A DNA stretch of 50,724 nucleotides. Source: Thermodesulfobacteriota bacterium. Lineage in GTDB: Bacteria > Desulfobacterota > DSM-4660 > Desulfatiglandales > Desulfatiglandaceae. The stretch covers positions 1 to 50,724 of the forward strand of contig JANQDY010000114.1 in the NCBI GenBank assembly GCA_028278625.1, in the 5' to 3' direction. The translations under genes and the position numbers were made by a program. Below are positions 1-7,710 of this stretch, one piece after another; position 1 is the first letter of the stretch, and each line of letters begins with the position of its first letter. The notes under the pieces are model-generated. The model was given only the letters and a program-made list of their open reading frames with translations. It made no database searches and was not told the origin of the DNA.

Positions 1-62
1 ATCCGTTCTTTCCCATGATTCTATACTTCAAAACGCGTGCAGAGTCCAGCGAAAAACCGCCC

Positions 63-470
63 TCAACGCCTTTTTTTAGCTACCCCGTGATCGCTTACGA
101 TGATTCTAATGGGATCACCACAGTCCAGGCAAGGTGCATCTACTTGAACGTCTTTACCAGGAAATGCCCAGCAAACTGCTAAGGCATCGAATCCTCATGG
201 TGTGAACCACTTTTGTTGTCCGTCAACTGTGATCCGGTATTGGGTTGGCAGATTATTAAAAGGGCCAAACGTAACTATAAAATCCGTATTCGGATGCAAC
301 CAGGCCGCTCCCAATTCCCTATTCATTAGCTCATGTAACAAACGTTTGCCATCGTCTGGAGGAACATTAAATTCCCTGGCAATATCCGTGTAGTGTGGTG
401 CCTGTCCTGTCTTGACAAACGTCTCCATGATAAAATGATGCGTACGATTCAATCTATCAATTTTATTCAT
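63..470 (-). CDS. MerB-like (organomercurial-lyase-like) protein, probable selenoprotein read through an in-frame TGA
   Basis: A 91-residue frame starting at 470 ends in TGA at 195-197. The same frame stays open for 43 more codons to a second TGA at 63-65, giving 135 residues with Sec92. Residues 1-90 look like the winged-helix N-terminal region of MerB-like proteins. The readthrough part begins U92-G-F-D95 and contains C100, C114 and C117 (P-C-L-D-C-G). In MerB of Gram-negative plasmids the catalytic Cys96 and Asp99 lie in C-A-L-D, so the TGA falls exactly on the catalytic cysteine and Asp95 matches Asp99. A SECIS-like hairpin follows the TGA (163-188). Likely role, by family: cleavage of a carbon-metal bond, or a related organometal or metalloid reaction. 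The protein is shorter than MerB (about 212 aa) and ends just after an A7 run, so the C-terminus may be truncated or frameshifted; an alternative frame is open to the window edge. An ordinary TGA nonsense mutation is the alternative reading. Confidence 0.72.
163..188 (-). promoter_or_regulatory. Putative bacterial SECIS element of the MerB-like gene
   Basis: On the minus strand, directly after the TGA (195-197), the RNA can fold into a stem GAUGCC-(U)-UAGCA, loop GUU, and UGCUG-GGCAUU. That is 11-12 pairs, including G-U pairs, with a single bulged U. The loop starts 18 nt after the UGA and its first base is G. Bacterial SECIS models require an apical loop about 16-37 nt after UGA with a G in its first two positions, and E. 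coli fdhF also has a bulged U in the upper stem. Pairing was checked by eye and no folding energy was computed. Confidence 0.65.
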
Positions 471-550
471 ATTTTCTCATTATTTATAATGAACTCGTAA
501 ATCCTTTTTGTCTTAGTTTGGCGCATCTTTACGCTGAAGAGATGTGATAT

Positions 551-748
551 TTACAATTCAAATTCAATCAGGTCCTCAGGTGTTTTAACAACTTTCCAAT
601 CCAATGCTGCCTCATTCAAATTAGACATCTTTTCAAGGGAAACTTTCATAAATGTACCGAATCCTTTAACCGCTATTTGACCATCAGGAAGTAATATTTC
701 ACCTGTGCCCTCAAAAATCTTATTGGAACCGGTCAATAGCAGGAATTG
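551..748 (-). pseudogene. Remnant of a PaaI/4HBT-type thioesterase (C-terminal part only)
   Basis: The frame reads L-L-T-G-S-N-K-I-F-E-G-T-G-E-I-L-L-P-D-G and then an I-A-V-K-G-F-G-T-F-M-K strand. This resembles the last two beta strands of hotdog-fold thioesterases of the PaaI family. Only about 65 codons are open. Upstream is TAA-TGA, the stop of the DUF3795 gene, which is in the same frame. The only possible start is a TTG at 736 with no ribosome binding site. The hotdog core helix and catalytic residues are absent, so this is read as a gene fragment. It could instead be a short expressed peptide, which is less likely. Confidence 0.5.
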
Positions 749-751
749 TCA

Positions 752-1198
752 TTACCAAAATTTAGGTCCTTTCAGAAACAGATCCATCCCTTTGTCGCAG
801 ATTATTTCCATGTTTTGAAGATTAGCTTTTCTGTGCAGCGGTTCTAGCCAAGAAAGAATTTCACAATTTTCAAATTCGTCACACAACCAACACCCGTCTA
901 AACCTTTTTTTTGGCAACATTTTCTAATTTTGCATGCAGTTGAGCCACCTCCGTCTTTGCATGTTTTTTCGCAGTCCAATTGGGCCATCGCTGAAAGGAA
1001 GCCATGACAAAACTGATGGTTTCTCAAATCTTTGAATTGATCAGGATTGAGTTTAGGAAGACCTTCAGCCAGTTTTTCAAATTCGGGTGTACGAATACGG
1101 CTGAGCAGCTCTTGAGATAGCGCATAGAGTTTACCATTTCGAATAATGCAATCACCGCAAAATAGACCGCAATAAGCAATTTTTGAACTGTCATTCAT
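752..1198 (-). CDS. DUF3795 family cysteine-rich protein
   Basis: About 148 residues. It begins M-N-D-S-S-K-I-A-Y-C-G-L-F-C-G-D-C, the typical DUF3795 opening, and has cysteines grouped as C-G-L-F-C-G-D-C, C-E-K-T-C, C-K-I-R-K-C-C and C-W-L-C-D-E-F-E-N-C. Such clusters suggest zinc or Fe-S binding; the function of the family is unknown. The frame is open to an ATG at 1282, but the extra 28 residues are proline-rich and unlike the family, so the internal ATG at 1198 is preferred. Neither start has a clear Shine-Dalgarno sequence. DUF3795 proteins are common in anaerobic bacteria and archaea. Confidence 0.75.
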   Translation of the reverse strand: MNDSSKIAYCGLFCGDCIIRNGKLYALSQELLSRIRTPEFEKLAEGLPKLNPDQFKDLRNHQFCHGFLSAMAQLDCEKTCKDGGGSTACKIRKCCQKKGLDGCWLCDEFENCEILSWLEPLHRKANLQNMEIICDKGMDLFLKGPKFW

Positions 1199-1356
1199 TT
1201 TGATATGCTCAAATAAAAGCGCTCCAACGGGAAGCTGAGGGGCCGGGCGTTTTGAACCCGGAAATCCTGGTAAAGTATTCATTTGATTAAAGACATACTT
1301 TTGAAAAGTCGCTATACCGGCCCGGTCCCTCTCAAGCGATTTGTTGAATTAATCCT

Positions 1357-1446
1357 TTATTTGTTGTTTTCTTCAATAATCCTTGCAACGGCACGAAATT
1401 TTGGATCTATAAATACGAGTTTCTTAGATACTGCATTTAGCTCCAT
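1357..1446 (-). other. Short open frame, possibly the tail of a decayed gene, in the 1283-1565 gap
   Basis: A 29-codon frame (ATG at 1444-1446) encodes a hydrophilic peptide ending in A-R-I-I-E-E-N-N-K. The same frame continues upstream through a TAG into Y-S-R-A-I-M-M-K-Y-D-D-P-V, ending at a further TGA. This pattern of protein-like sequence cut by stops suggests an eroded C-terminus, but no family was recognised. Nothing else is visible in the gap. Confidence 0.2.
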
Positions 1447-1565
1447 AATGGCACCCTATACCGGATCATCATACTTCATCATAATCGCTCTACTATAGTT
1501 TCATCAAGGATAAGCAACCAACTTTGCAAATTTTAATACCATATACCATATTGCCGACGACCAAT

Positions 1566-2642
1566 TTATTTTTTACACTCAAAGCTTTCGGGAAACCGCG
1601 CAATAGCATCTAACCGCTCATTTGGAATTCTGGATAAAAAACGGACCTGCTTGTAAGATACACCTATCAATCTCCTGTTTGCGTCATAGGAATAAACTGA
1701 AAAATCATTGGTCACATCCCCAGTCAGTTTCGCATTTGCATCCAGTATTTTTACTTGTGACTGTGGTGAAAAATCGAGTTTAGAAAAATGAATATATCGA
1801 ATTTTATTATTAGTTTTGGTTTTGAAATATGCATGCATGTTTATATTGTCATAAACGATCCGCCACTGAGTGCTATCAAAAGACACTTCAGAAAGTGTGT
1901 TAAATGCATAATCCACCAAATTATTTTTTTCCGAATCTTTATCATAGCCTTTTAATCGATGTGATGCCGTGATAAACCTCTGGATTGAATTCCACTTGTC
2001 AATTATTGGTGGCTTATTTATCTGTAGATATTCAAGAGATGCTTCATAGGGACTGTTTGTCGACACAGCCACAGGCAAATTACTGCCACGGTAAATTTTC
2101 ATGTGGCCGTCTAAAAATTCAATTAGTGCACAATCACCATCTTTATCCAGCACCAGGAAGTGTACTCCAGGCCCTCTGCTCGTATTTGTTATGCGTATTT
2201 TTTTATCCGTAGCAATGACTTCGGCTACAGTTGCACAAGTATCCAAAATATATTGTCTCCATTGTAATGAAGAACCCACGTATGGTCTGCTATCGGGTAT
2301 GGGATACTGGGTTTCTTTCAAGGACATACCTTCCACTACCAGCCCTACTTCGTTCATGCCGCCTTGGGGAAGCTCCCGGCCATATTGATTGAATGTGAGA
2401 CTTCCGTATTTTGCTGTCCAAATCGCCTTTTGGCCCTTCTCCTCAGACCGTGTAGTACTCTTTTTCCTGCATCCCCGTTTATTTACCACCAATAACGCGT
2501 CATCGAATGACCAATCAAAATTTCTTCCGAAAACTTGCCCTTCGTTGCTTCTCAATATAAAGGTAGTGCATGCACTGCCGCCATCGGAAAATATGAAAAA
2601 AAACATCTGAATCACCAACAAACAATATGCCATATTTTTCAT
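1566..2642 (-). CDS. Linear amide C-N hydrolase, choloylglycine hydrolase / penicillin V acylase family (exported)
   Basis: 358 residues. Residues 1-24 form a hydrophobic signal peptide followed directly by Cys25-Thr-Thr. In this Ntn-hydrolase family the cysteine exposed after processing is the nucleophile, so Cys25 is the expected catalytic residue. R40-N-F-D43 matches the conserved Arg/Asp pair that sits 16-19 residues after it in bile salt hydrolases and penicillin V acylases. The enzyme should hydrolyse a linear amide outside the cytoplasm, with conjugated bile acids, penicillin V or N-acyl-homoserine lactones as known family substrates. The substrate cannot be told here. A strong ribosome binding site (AGGAGGAGCT before ATG) supports the start. 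It stands alone in a decayed region, and its AT-rich codon use is typical of the first 4 kb. Confidence 0.88.
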   Translation of the reverse strand: MKNMAYCLLVIQMFFFIFSDGGSACTTFILRSNEGQVFGRNFDWSFDDALLVVNKRGCRKKSTTRSEEKGQKAIWTAKYGSLTFNQYGRELPQGGMNEVGLVVEGMSLKETQYPIPDSRPYVGSSLQWRQYILDTCATVAEVIATDKKIRITNTSRGPGVHFLVLDKDGDCALIEFLDGHMKIYRGSNLPVAVSTNSPYEASLEYLQINKPPIIDKWNSIQRFITASHRLKGYDKDSEKNNLVDYAFNTLSEVSFDSTQWRIVYDNINMHAYFKTKTNNKIRYIHFSKLDFSPQSQVKILDANAKLTGDVTNDFSVYSYDANRRLIGVSYKQVRFLSRIPNERLDAIARFPESFECKK

Positions 2643-2869
2643 AGCTCCTCCTTATACGATTAACATTTTCATCGCATTGATCTGCGCTAAAATTTATCGT
2701 TTCCCAAGACGTGGATCTTTCGTATTCTATATAACACAGCTACCACTCACAACGTCTTATTGCTTGAACAAACTGGCTATTTTAAATCTATTTTGTAGGT
2801 TTTCTTTGGATCAATTTATTGTGAGCGCTTTCATTAGAGCAGCATGCCTACACATAAAATTACCACCCT

Positions 2870-3135
2870 ACAGGACTTTAGATGGTTCAACAAACCCGAC
2901 ACGAGAAAGCGATTTTCGTTACTCGCATGAAACGCCGGAGCAAATATAGAGTGATCGAACGCCGGAGCGTAATCCGTTCCAAAGGAGTCACGTCCAAACA
3001 AACCATAGAATTTACGAGCACAAAATCATCAGATTGCCCATTTCCTCTAAGGCGAGCGGGCTATCGAGATCCACAACCGAACAGCGCTACGCGTATGGTA
3101 CCAGTGTTTTTCATCTTCCGGCGAAGACCTATCTC
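2870..3135 (+). pseudogene. Relic of an IS4-type DDE transposase
   Basis: The plus-strand frame from 2882 reads E-K-A-I-F-V-T-R-M-K, K-Y-R-V-I-E-R-R, and then a stretch ending P-F-P-L-R-R-A-G-Y-R-D-P-Q. That series is typical of the region between the second and third catalytic acidic residues of IS4-family transposases. The preceding R-W-F-N is in another frame, and the sequence shifts frame again near 3080 into R-Y-A-Y-G-T-S-V-F-H-L-P-A-K-T. There are therefore at least two frameshifts, and both ends are missing. It runs into the 3' end of the LysE gene. No terminal inverted repeats or target duplication were found. The rest of the gap (2643-2869) holds the upstream region of the amide hydrolase, whose ribosome binding site is next to its ATG, and otherwise nothing recognisable. 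Confidence 0.6.
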
Positions 3136-3752
3136 TCTTCTCTCGCAAAAGCTAGACCTATTCCAAAAAAGATCAGCAGAACACCTGATATTCGATTCAT
3201 ATGATTCTTAAATGACTTGTCCTTGATCAATTTGCTGACTGTATCGCAACAAAGAGCATATGAAATTCCGATGATAAGAGAGATAATAAGAAAGCCGCCA
3301 CAAAGAATTATGACTTGTGAAATCATATCTGAGTCTTTATTTAAAAACTGTGGAAAGAAAGCACCCGCAAATACCAAACCTTTTGGGTTTGTAACGGAAA
3401 TTAAGAATCCTTTGGTAAAAAAAGTTCTTTTTTCTTTAATTTTGTCACTAATTTCATGATTTGATTTAAATGATGAAATAATTTGAGAAATCCCAAGATA
3501 AAAAAAGTAACAAACTCCAACCCATTTTATAAGAAAAAACAGCCATGAGAACATCATCAATAATGTTGTAACCCCAGCCAATGACAAAAAAAACAAGAAA
3601 CCCATACCTGAGGCAATACCCATAGCGGTAACCGCGCTTTTTCTAAATCCATGTGTAATGCTATCATTAACGATTAGCAAAATGTTGGGTCCAGGAACAG
3701 CCACAATAATAACGGATGCTATTAAATATGCTATTATATGTTCAATATCCAA
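3129..3752 (-). CDS. LysE/RhtB family amino-acid exporter
   Basis: 207 residues with about six hydrophobic segments. The N-terminal helix contains V-P-G-P-N, the signature loop of LysE/RhtB transporters, followed by a G-I-A-S-G motif in the second segment. Members export amino acids or homoserine/threonine-like compounds across the inner membrane using the proton gradient. The substrate is unknown. The start is TTG (3750-3752) with GGGAG about 10 bases upstream; no ATG lies near. The gene is AT-rich and stands alone, with the transposase relic touching its 3' end. Confidence 0.85.
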   Translation of the reverse strand: MDIEHIIAYLIASVIIVAVPGPNILLIVNDSITHGFRKSAVTAMGIASGMGFLFFLSLAGVTTLLMMFSWLFFLIKWVGVCYFFYLGISQIISSFKSNHEISDKIKEKRTFFTKGFLISVTNPKGLVFAGAFFPQFLNKDSDMISQVIILCGGFLIISLIIGISYALCCDTVSKLIKDKSFKNHMNRISGVLLIFFGIGLAFAREER

Positions 3753-4126
3753 TTCTTAATAACTCCCTACAATAAAATTCATCCAATTTTTGAAATTTAT
3801 ATATCAAATAAATTACTGCATTCTTTTTCATATCAATATTTATTTAAACTATGTAAATTGTATAATATTTTTATATTTCACTACAATATTATTAAAATTA
3901 AATTTATTATGATTAATTATAAACAAAAGTTGATCGCTATAGTTGCAATGGTGATGATTTATATTAAATGCTCATCCCAGGATTTATTTATATTGTATCA
4001 AATTTGATAAATTTAATACAAATGAGCCTATTTAAAAGGCAAAGGCCATTGAAAATTTTCGTAATTTCAATAAATTTTAAACTTAAAGAAACGGTCTAAG
4101 TTAATATAAATTATAGTTTAATTTTT
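3753..4126. other. AT-rich intergenic region, no gene seen
   Basis: 374 bases of very AT-rich sequence between the LysE gene and the 3' end of the aldo/keto reductase gene, both on the minus strand. A plus-strand frame crosses it but has no ribosome binding site and low-complexity composition, so it is not called. The region must contain the LysE promoter; no clear -35/-10 pair could be chosen among the many AT hexamers. Confidence 0.5.
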
Positions 4127-5248
4127 TTAATCCCTTTCTTCTTTATTTAATTCTGAATAGGCTTGCTTCATGAGTTGTGCTATTGGCATTTTCTGCGGGC
4201 ATGCTTTTTCCGCACTCGAATAGTCGCTATCAGCAATTTTTGTTCGAATCTCCCTCGGCATTTGGGAAAACCTCTGGGCAGCCCAATCGTATTTGCCATA
4301 TCCTCTTGAATACATAAGCAATTCCATCATGTCGAATATTGGTGTCTTTTCTGCAGCTGCCGTTTCGCATGCGCCGCAGCGCCTACAGAAATATTTTCCA
4401 GTGCCATTTGCATAATCTTCCAACGATTTCATAATCTCAGGGTTCAATGGTTTCTCATCCACCGCTGCCGAAACATTCGAGTGTAAAATAGAAGAGTTGG
4501 GCATGAGCGAGCAGATTGACGTTAAAATGGGATTCCGCCAAATCGCTTTAAGTTTTGCTTGCTCAAAGGATACATTGTGGCTTTCCAAAAATGTGTTCAG
4601 TTTCTTAAGCGATACCTTATTCAGGTCGCTTTTTTTTTGAACACATAGTCCCATGGACTTAATAGCAAATATTCCGATACCGTTTTCATGACATTTGTTT
4701 AAAGCATCTTCCATGCCTTTAAAACTCTGCATCCTATAGTTGTAAACCGTTTGAATACCATCTATCCAATCGAGCATAGATGCGGCACTGAGACAAGCTT
4801 CCATGTTTTTATGGGTGCAGAATCCAAAAAAGCGAATCTTTTTTTCTTTCTTGGTTTTTTCAACCCATTTTCTCACATCTTTGTTGAGGACATTTGCGTC
4901 ATCTACATGATGTATGGCTAGAAAATCTATGAAGGAAGTCCGGTTCTCTTTGAGCAATTTGTTCAACTGCTCCTGCATAAGATCCGGACTTGTTGAATAG
5001 ACTTTCCCCGACAAGAAGACTTTTTCCCGTGTTCCCGGATTCCTTTCGAAATACTCACCATAAACGTTCCCGGTAAATGAAACGATCTCCCAACAATCGA
5101 CACCGACGCTCAAAACTTCATCCAGAAATGCTTGGCTATCTGTATTTCCAAAGGATCCTCCACCAAGACAAAGTTTTGATATCTTGACTCCGGTATTGCC
5201 AAATGTTCGCTTGGGTACGATGAAATCCGTTTTCTTTGCCTTCATCAT
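4127..5248 (-). CDS. Aldo/keto reductase with a degraded C-terminal ferredoxin-like domain
   Basis: 373 residues. The N-terminal T-F-G-N-T-G and the D-C-W-E...Y-G...G-K...I-H-H series give the Asp/Tyr/Lys/His tetrad of the aldo/keto reductase barrel, which reduces carbonyls with NAD(P)H. After about residue 285 comes a C-terminal extension with C288-x2-C291-x2-C294 and then, 56 residues later, C350-Pro. Related two-cluster AKRs carry two complete C-x2-C-x2-C-x3-C-P motifs here. This protein keeps three cysteines of the first and only the last of the second, so either one unusual 4Fe-4S site is assembled or Fe-S binding is lost. AGGAGG precedes ATG-ATG, so the first or second Met may be the start. 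It follows the aminotransferase gene by 85 bases on the same strand and is probably the last gene of that operon. Confidence 0.85.
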   Translation of the reverse strand: MMKAKKTDFIVPKRTFGNTGVKISKLCLGGGSFGNTDSQAFLDEVLSVGVDCWEIVSFTGNVYGEYFERNPGTREKVFLSGKVYSTSPDLMQEQLNKLLKENRTSFIDFLAIHHVDDANVLNKDVRKWVEKTKKEKKIRFFGFCTHKNMEACLSAASMLDWIDGIQTVYNYRMQSFKGMEDALNKCHENGIGIFAIKSMGLCVQKKSDLNKVSLKKLNTFLESHNVSFEQAKLKAIWRNPILTSICSLMPNSSILHSNVSAAVDEKPLNPEIMKSLEDYANGTGKYFCRRCGACETAAAEKTPIFDMMELLMYSRGYGKYDWAAQRFSQMPREIRTKIADSDYSSAEKACPQKMPIAQLMKQAYSELNKEERD

Positions 5249-5333
5249 AAAAGCCTCCTCACAAAGTTCTCAAAAGATCTAGGTGTATAACATGTTATTT
5301 GCCAAGTATTTGTAACATCGTTTTGAAGTTAAG

Positions 5334-6719
5334 CTATGCGACTTGCCCGGCCGCACGACTAATCTTCTCTATAATCATGTCCGTCACATGAAGCAGGGCT
5401 TTGATGTCCCTTTCATCATGGGCGCTGCAGGTAAAGCCCAGGTGAAAGGGCGGGCTGTGGACTCCATTGGCGACCAATCCCATGTAAAAGGCCGCGCCGT
5501 TTTCCTGATCCGTTTTGGCCAGGTCCCGCAGGCTTTTTACCGGGTGCGCGCAGAAATGCGCGCAGAACATGGAGGCGACGCCCACAACTTGCATCGGGAC
5601 CCCGTTTTTTGAGGCCGATCTTCTCAGCCCATCCCTCACTTGCTTGCCGTACCCGTTGATCCGGTCGTAGAATCCGGGGGTTTCCAATTCCTTGATCATG
5701 GTCAACCCGGCGATCATGGATATGGGATTGCCGGAGAAGGTTCCCGATTGAACGATTTTCGGTTTGCCGCCGTGGGGTCCGGCCAGGGCGGGCGCCTTGA
5801 TGTCGGCGACCACTTTTTCCATGATATCCCTGCGGCCGCCATATGCTCCGATGGGAAAACCGCCGCCGATGAGTTTTCCGAGAACCCGCAGATCGGGAAC
5901 GGTTTCGGTATACGGATATGCACCTGCCAGACTCAATCTGAATCCGGTCACCACCTCGTCGTAAATGAGGATGATGCCGTATTCATGGCACAGGTTTCTC
6001 AATAGTTGGTGGAATTCCTTTTCCGCCCCCACACCCCCCAGATACATGCCGGCAACGGGCTCCAGGATGAGGGCCGCCAATTGGTTCCCGTGTTTTTTGA
6101 TCAAACGGGTGCAGAGGTCCGGTTTGTTCCAAGGCAATACCAACACGTTCTCAGCTATTCCTTGCGGCAGGCCGGCACCCTGGACAACTGGTTCTGGACC
6201 GGATTCAGGCCCGCCAAATGCCCCTCCGCTCACCAGCACAGAATCGAGCTGGCCGTGGTAATGTCCTTCAAACTTGGCGAACCGGTTCCTCCCCGTGTAG
6301 GCCCTGGCGGTGCGCAAGGCCATCTGGACCCCTTCAGAGCCTGAATTCACGAACCGCACCAGGTCCATCCCCGGCATATGTTCAGTGATCTTTTCAGCCA
6401 GATCGACCGCTGTCCGGTTGGTGACCAGGGTGACGGTACCCCGGTCCAACTCCCGTCGCACCACGTCCATGATCTTCGGCGGAGAGTGCCCAAGGATGGA
6501 CGGTCCCCCGCTCAGCATAATATCAATGTATTCGTTACCGTCCACATCCCAAACCCTGGCGCCCCTGGCCTCATTCACATATAGGGGATAGGGTGAGCGG
6601 TTGGCACCGCTGCCTGAAACTCCGCCGGCCAGAAAATCCCTGGCGCGATCAAAAAGCTTTCTGGAGCCTTTGGTCCTTGAAATGTATTGTTTTTCAAATT
6701 CCGTGTAAGCGCTATTCAT
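5334..6719 (-). CDS. Class III aminotransferase, glutamate-1-semialdehyde-aminomutase-like
   Basis: 461 residues. Family features run in order: G-S-G-A-N-R substrate loop, D-V-D-G-N-E-Y-I-D, the N-S-G-S-E-G phosphate-binding loop, Y-D-E-V-V-T-G-F-R carrying the Asp that contacts the PLP ring nitrogen, and the PLP-binding Lys in L-G-K-L-I-G-G-G-F-P. The enzyme should transfer an amino group between an omega-amino or 1,2-amino compound and a keto acid, or act as an aminomutase. It lies in a catabolic operon and not beside heme genes, so a role in haem synthesis is unlikely. The start is the ATG at 6719, which has GGAGG seven bases upstream; an earlier TTG at 6731 contains that site. It follows the amidohydrolase gene closely. 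Confidence 0.87.
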   Translation of the reverse strand: MNSAYTEFEKQYISRTKGSRKLFDRARDFLAGGVSGSGANRSPYPLYVNEARGARVWDVDGNEYIDIMLSGGPSILGHSPPKIMDVVRRELDRGTVTLVTNRTAVDLAEKITEHMPGMDLVRFVNSGSEGVQMALRTARAYTGRNRFAKFEGHYHGQLDSVLVSGGAFGGPESGPEPVVQGAGLPQGIAENVLVLPWNKPDLCTRLIKKHGNQLAALILEPVAGMYLGGVGAEKEFHQLLRNLCHEYGIILIYDEVVTGFRLSLAGAYPYTETVPDLRVLGKLIGGGFPIGAYGGRRDIMEKVVADIKAPALAGPHGGKPKIVQSGTFSGNPISMIAGLTMIKELETPGFYDRINGYGKQVRDGLRRSASKNGVPMQVVGVASMFCAHFCAHPVKSLRDLAKTDQENGAAFYMGLVANGVHSPPFHLGFTCSAHDERDIKALLHVTDMIIEKISRAAGQVA

Positions 6720-6734
6720 TTTCGCCTCCAATGA

Positions 6735-7685
6735 CTATTGTGATTGTTGCGGCTTCAAACCAAGCACCTTTTCAGCGTTCCCGCCTAAAATGAGGGCCTT
6801 TTCCTCGGGGCTGAAATCCGTGACCCCGGATTCAAGCAAAGGCTTGGGGATGGCAAGGTTTCTGATGGTATCGAACCATTCCTTGTGGGTCGGCATGGGC
6901 GGCGTTTTGATAAACGGCCAGTCCGTGCCCATGATTATGGCACCGGGCGTTTTATCCATCAGGTATCTCATCTGAAGCTGAAAATGCCAGGGGCTTTTCA
7001 TGGCTTCGTACTGCAGACCGGCGATATCGGCGAACACTTGACCTTCCCGGAAGGTGAGGATTTCGCCGAGAAGTTGTCCGTATCCCCTTGCGCAGTGTGC
7101 TGCGATCATTTTCAGATCCGGATACCACTGGGCCAGCGTGTCCAAACCGGCCGGATTACCGTTTTCAACGGAAAAAGGCCAGGGGTCCGAACCGGTATGG
7201 ATCAGAGCGGGCACTTTCAGTTCGTTGAGTTTTGCGAAGAATCCCTGCACCTCGGGATCAGTGACCTTATAAAAGCTCTGAATGACCTTAACCCCTTTTA
7301 AGCCCCAATCGGTGATCCCCTTCTCCAACAGACGGACCGCCTCCCGGCCCCGCAAGGGATCGACCCCCGCGAACCCGATGATGCGGTCCGGATATCGGCT
7401 CTGGGCCTCGGCAATATATTCATTGGCTTTCCAGATGGAGATCTCCGGCTCTTGGCGGCACATGATGCCAAAATCCAACGCCAGGGCCACGGACTTGTCG
7501 ATGCCCGCGGCATCCATGTCGGCAATCAGGGCTTCCACGCGGCCGCTCCGCTGAAAGGCCGCCTTAAATGCCTCCACCTCCTCTTCGGTCATAAGGGTTC
7601 TTTTGAAATCGTAGATGCCTTTTAGCCACTTGTGGGGAAACACCCCGGCGGACTCAAACAGGTGTGTATGAATATCGATGATCAT
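6735..7685 (-). CDS. Amidohydrolase 2 (ACMSD-like) family metal-dependent hydrolase or decarboxylase
   Basis: 316 residues. It opens M-I-I-D-I-H-T-H-L-F, the first metal-binding His pair of the family. Later I-H-T-G-S-D, I-A-A-H-C and G-T-D-W-P-F supply the remaining His and Asp ligands expected in the TIM barrel. Members hydrolyse amides or lactones, or decarboxylate (for example aminocarboxymuconate semialdehyde decarboxylase). The exact reaction is unknown. The ATG at 7685 is preferred because AGGGG lies seven bases upstream; the frame is open to a TTG at 7700. Second gene of the SDR - amidohydrolase - aminotransferase - AKR operon, 25 bases after the SDR stop. Confidence 0.85.
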   Translation of the reverse strand: MIIDIHTHLFESAGVFPHKWLKGIYDFKRTLMTEEEVEAFKAAFQRSGRVEALIADMDAAGIDKSVALALDFGIMCRQEPEISIWKANEYIAEAQSRYPDRIIGFAGVDPLRGREAVRLLEKGITDWGLKGVKVIQSFYKVTDPEVQGFFAKLNELKVPALIHTGSDPWPFSVENGNPAGLDTLAQWYPDLKMIAAHCARGYGQLLGEILTFREGQVFADIAGLQYEAMKSPWHFQLQMRYLMDKTPGAIIMGTDWPFIKTPPMPTHKEWFDTIRNLAIPKPLLESGVTDFSPEEKALILGGNAEKVLGLKPQQSQ

Positions 7686-7710
7686 GATAGCCCCTTTCAA
7701 CTTACCGTTT

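Noticed and set aside
2930..2975. Direct repeat AACGCCGGAGC, considered as an attachment site or repeat element
   Set aside because: Both copies lie in the transposase relic and encode R-R-S type residues; too short and isolated to be a repeat family.
3738..4007. Plus-strand 89-codon frame in the AT-rich gap
   Set aside because: Low-complexity Ile/Tyr/Phe/Lys-rich translation, no ribosome binding site, typical chance frame in AT-rich DNA.
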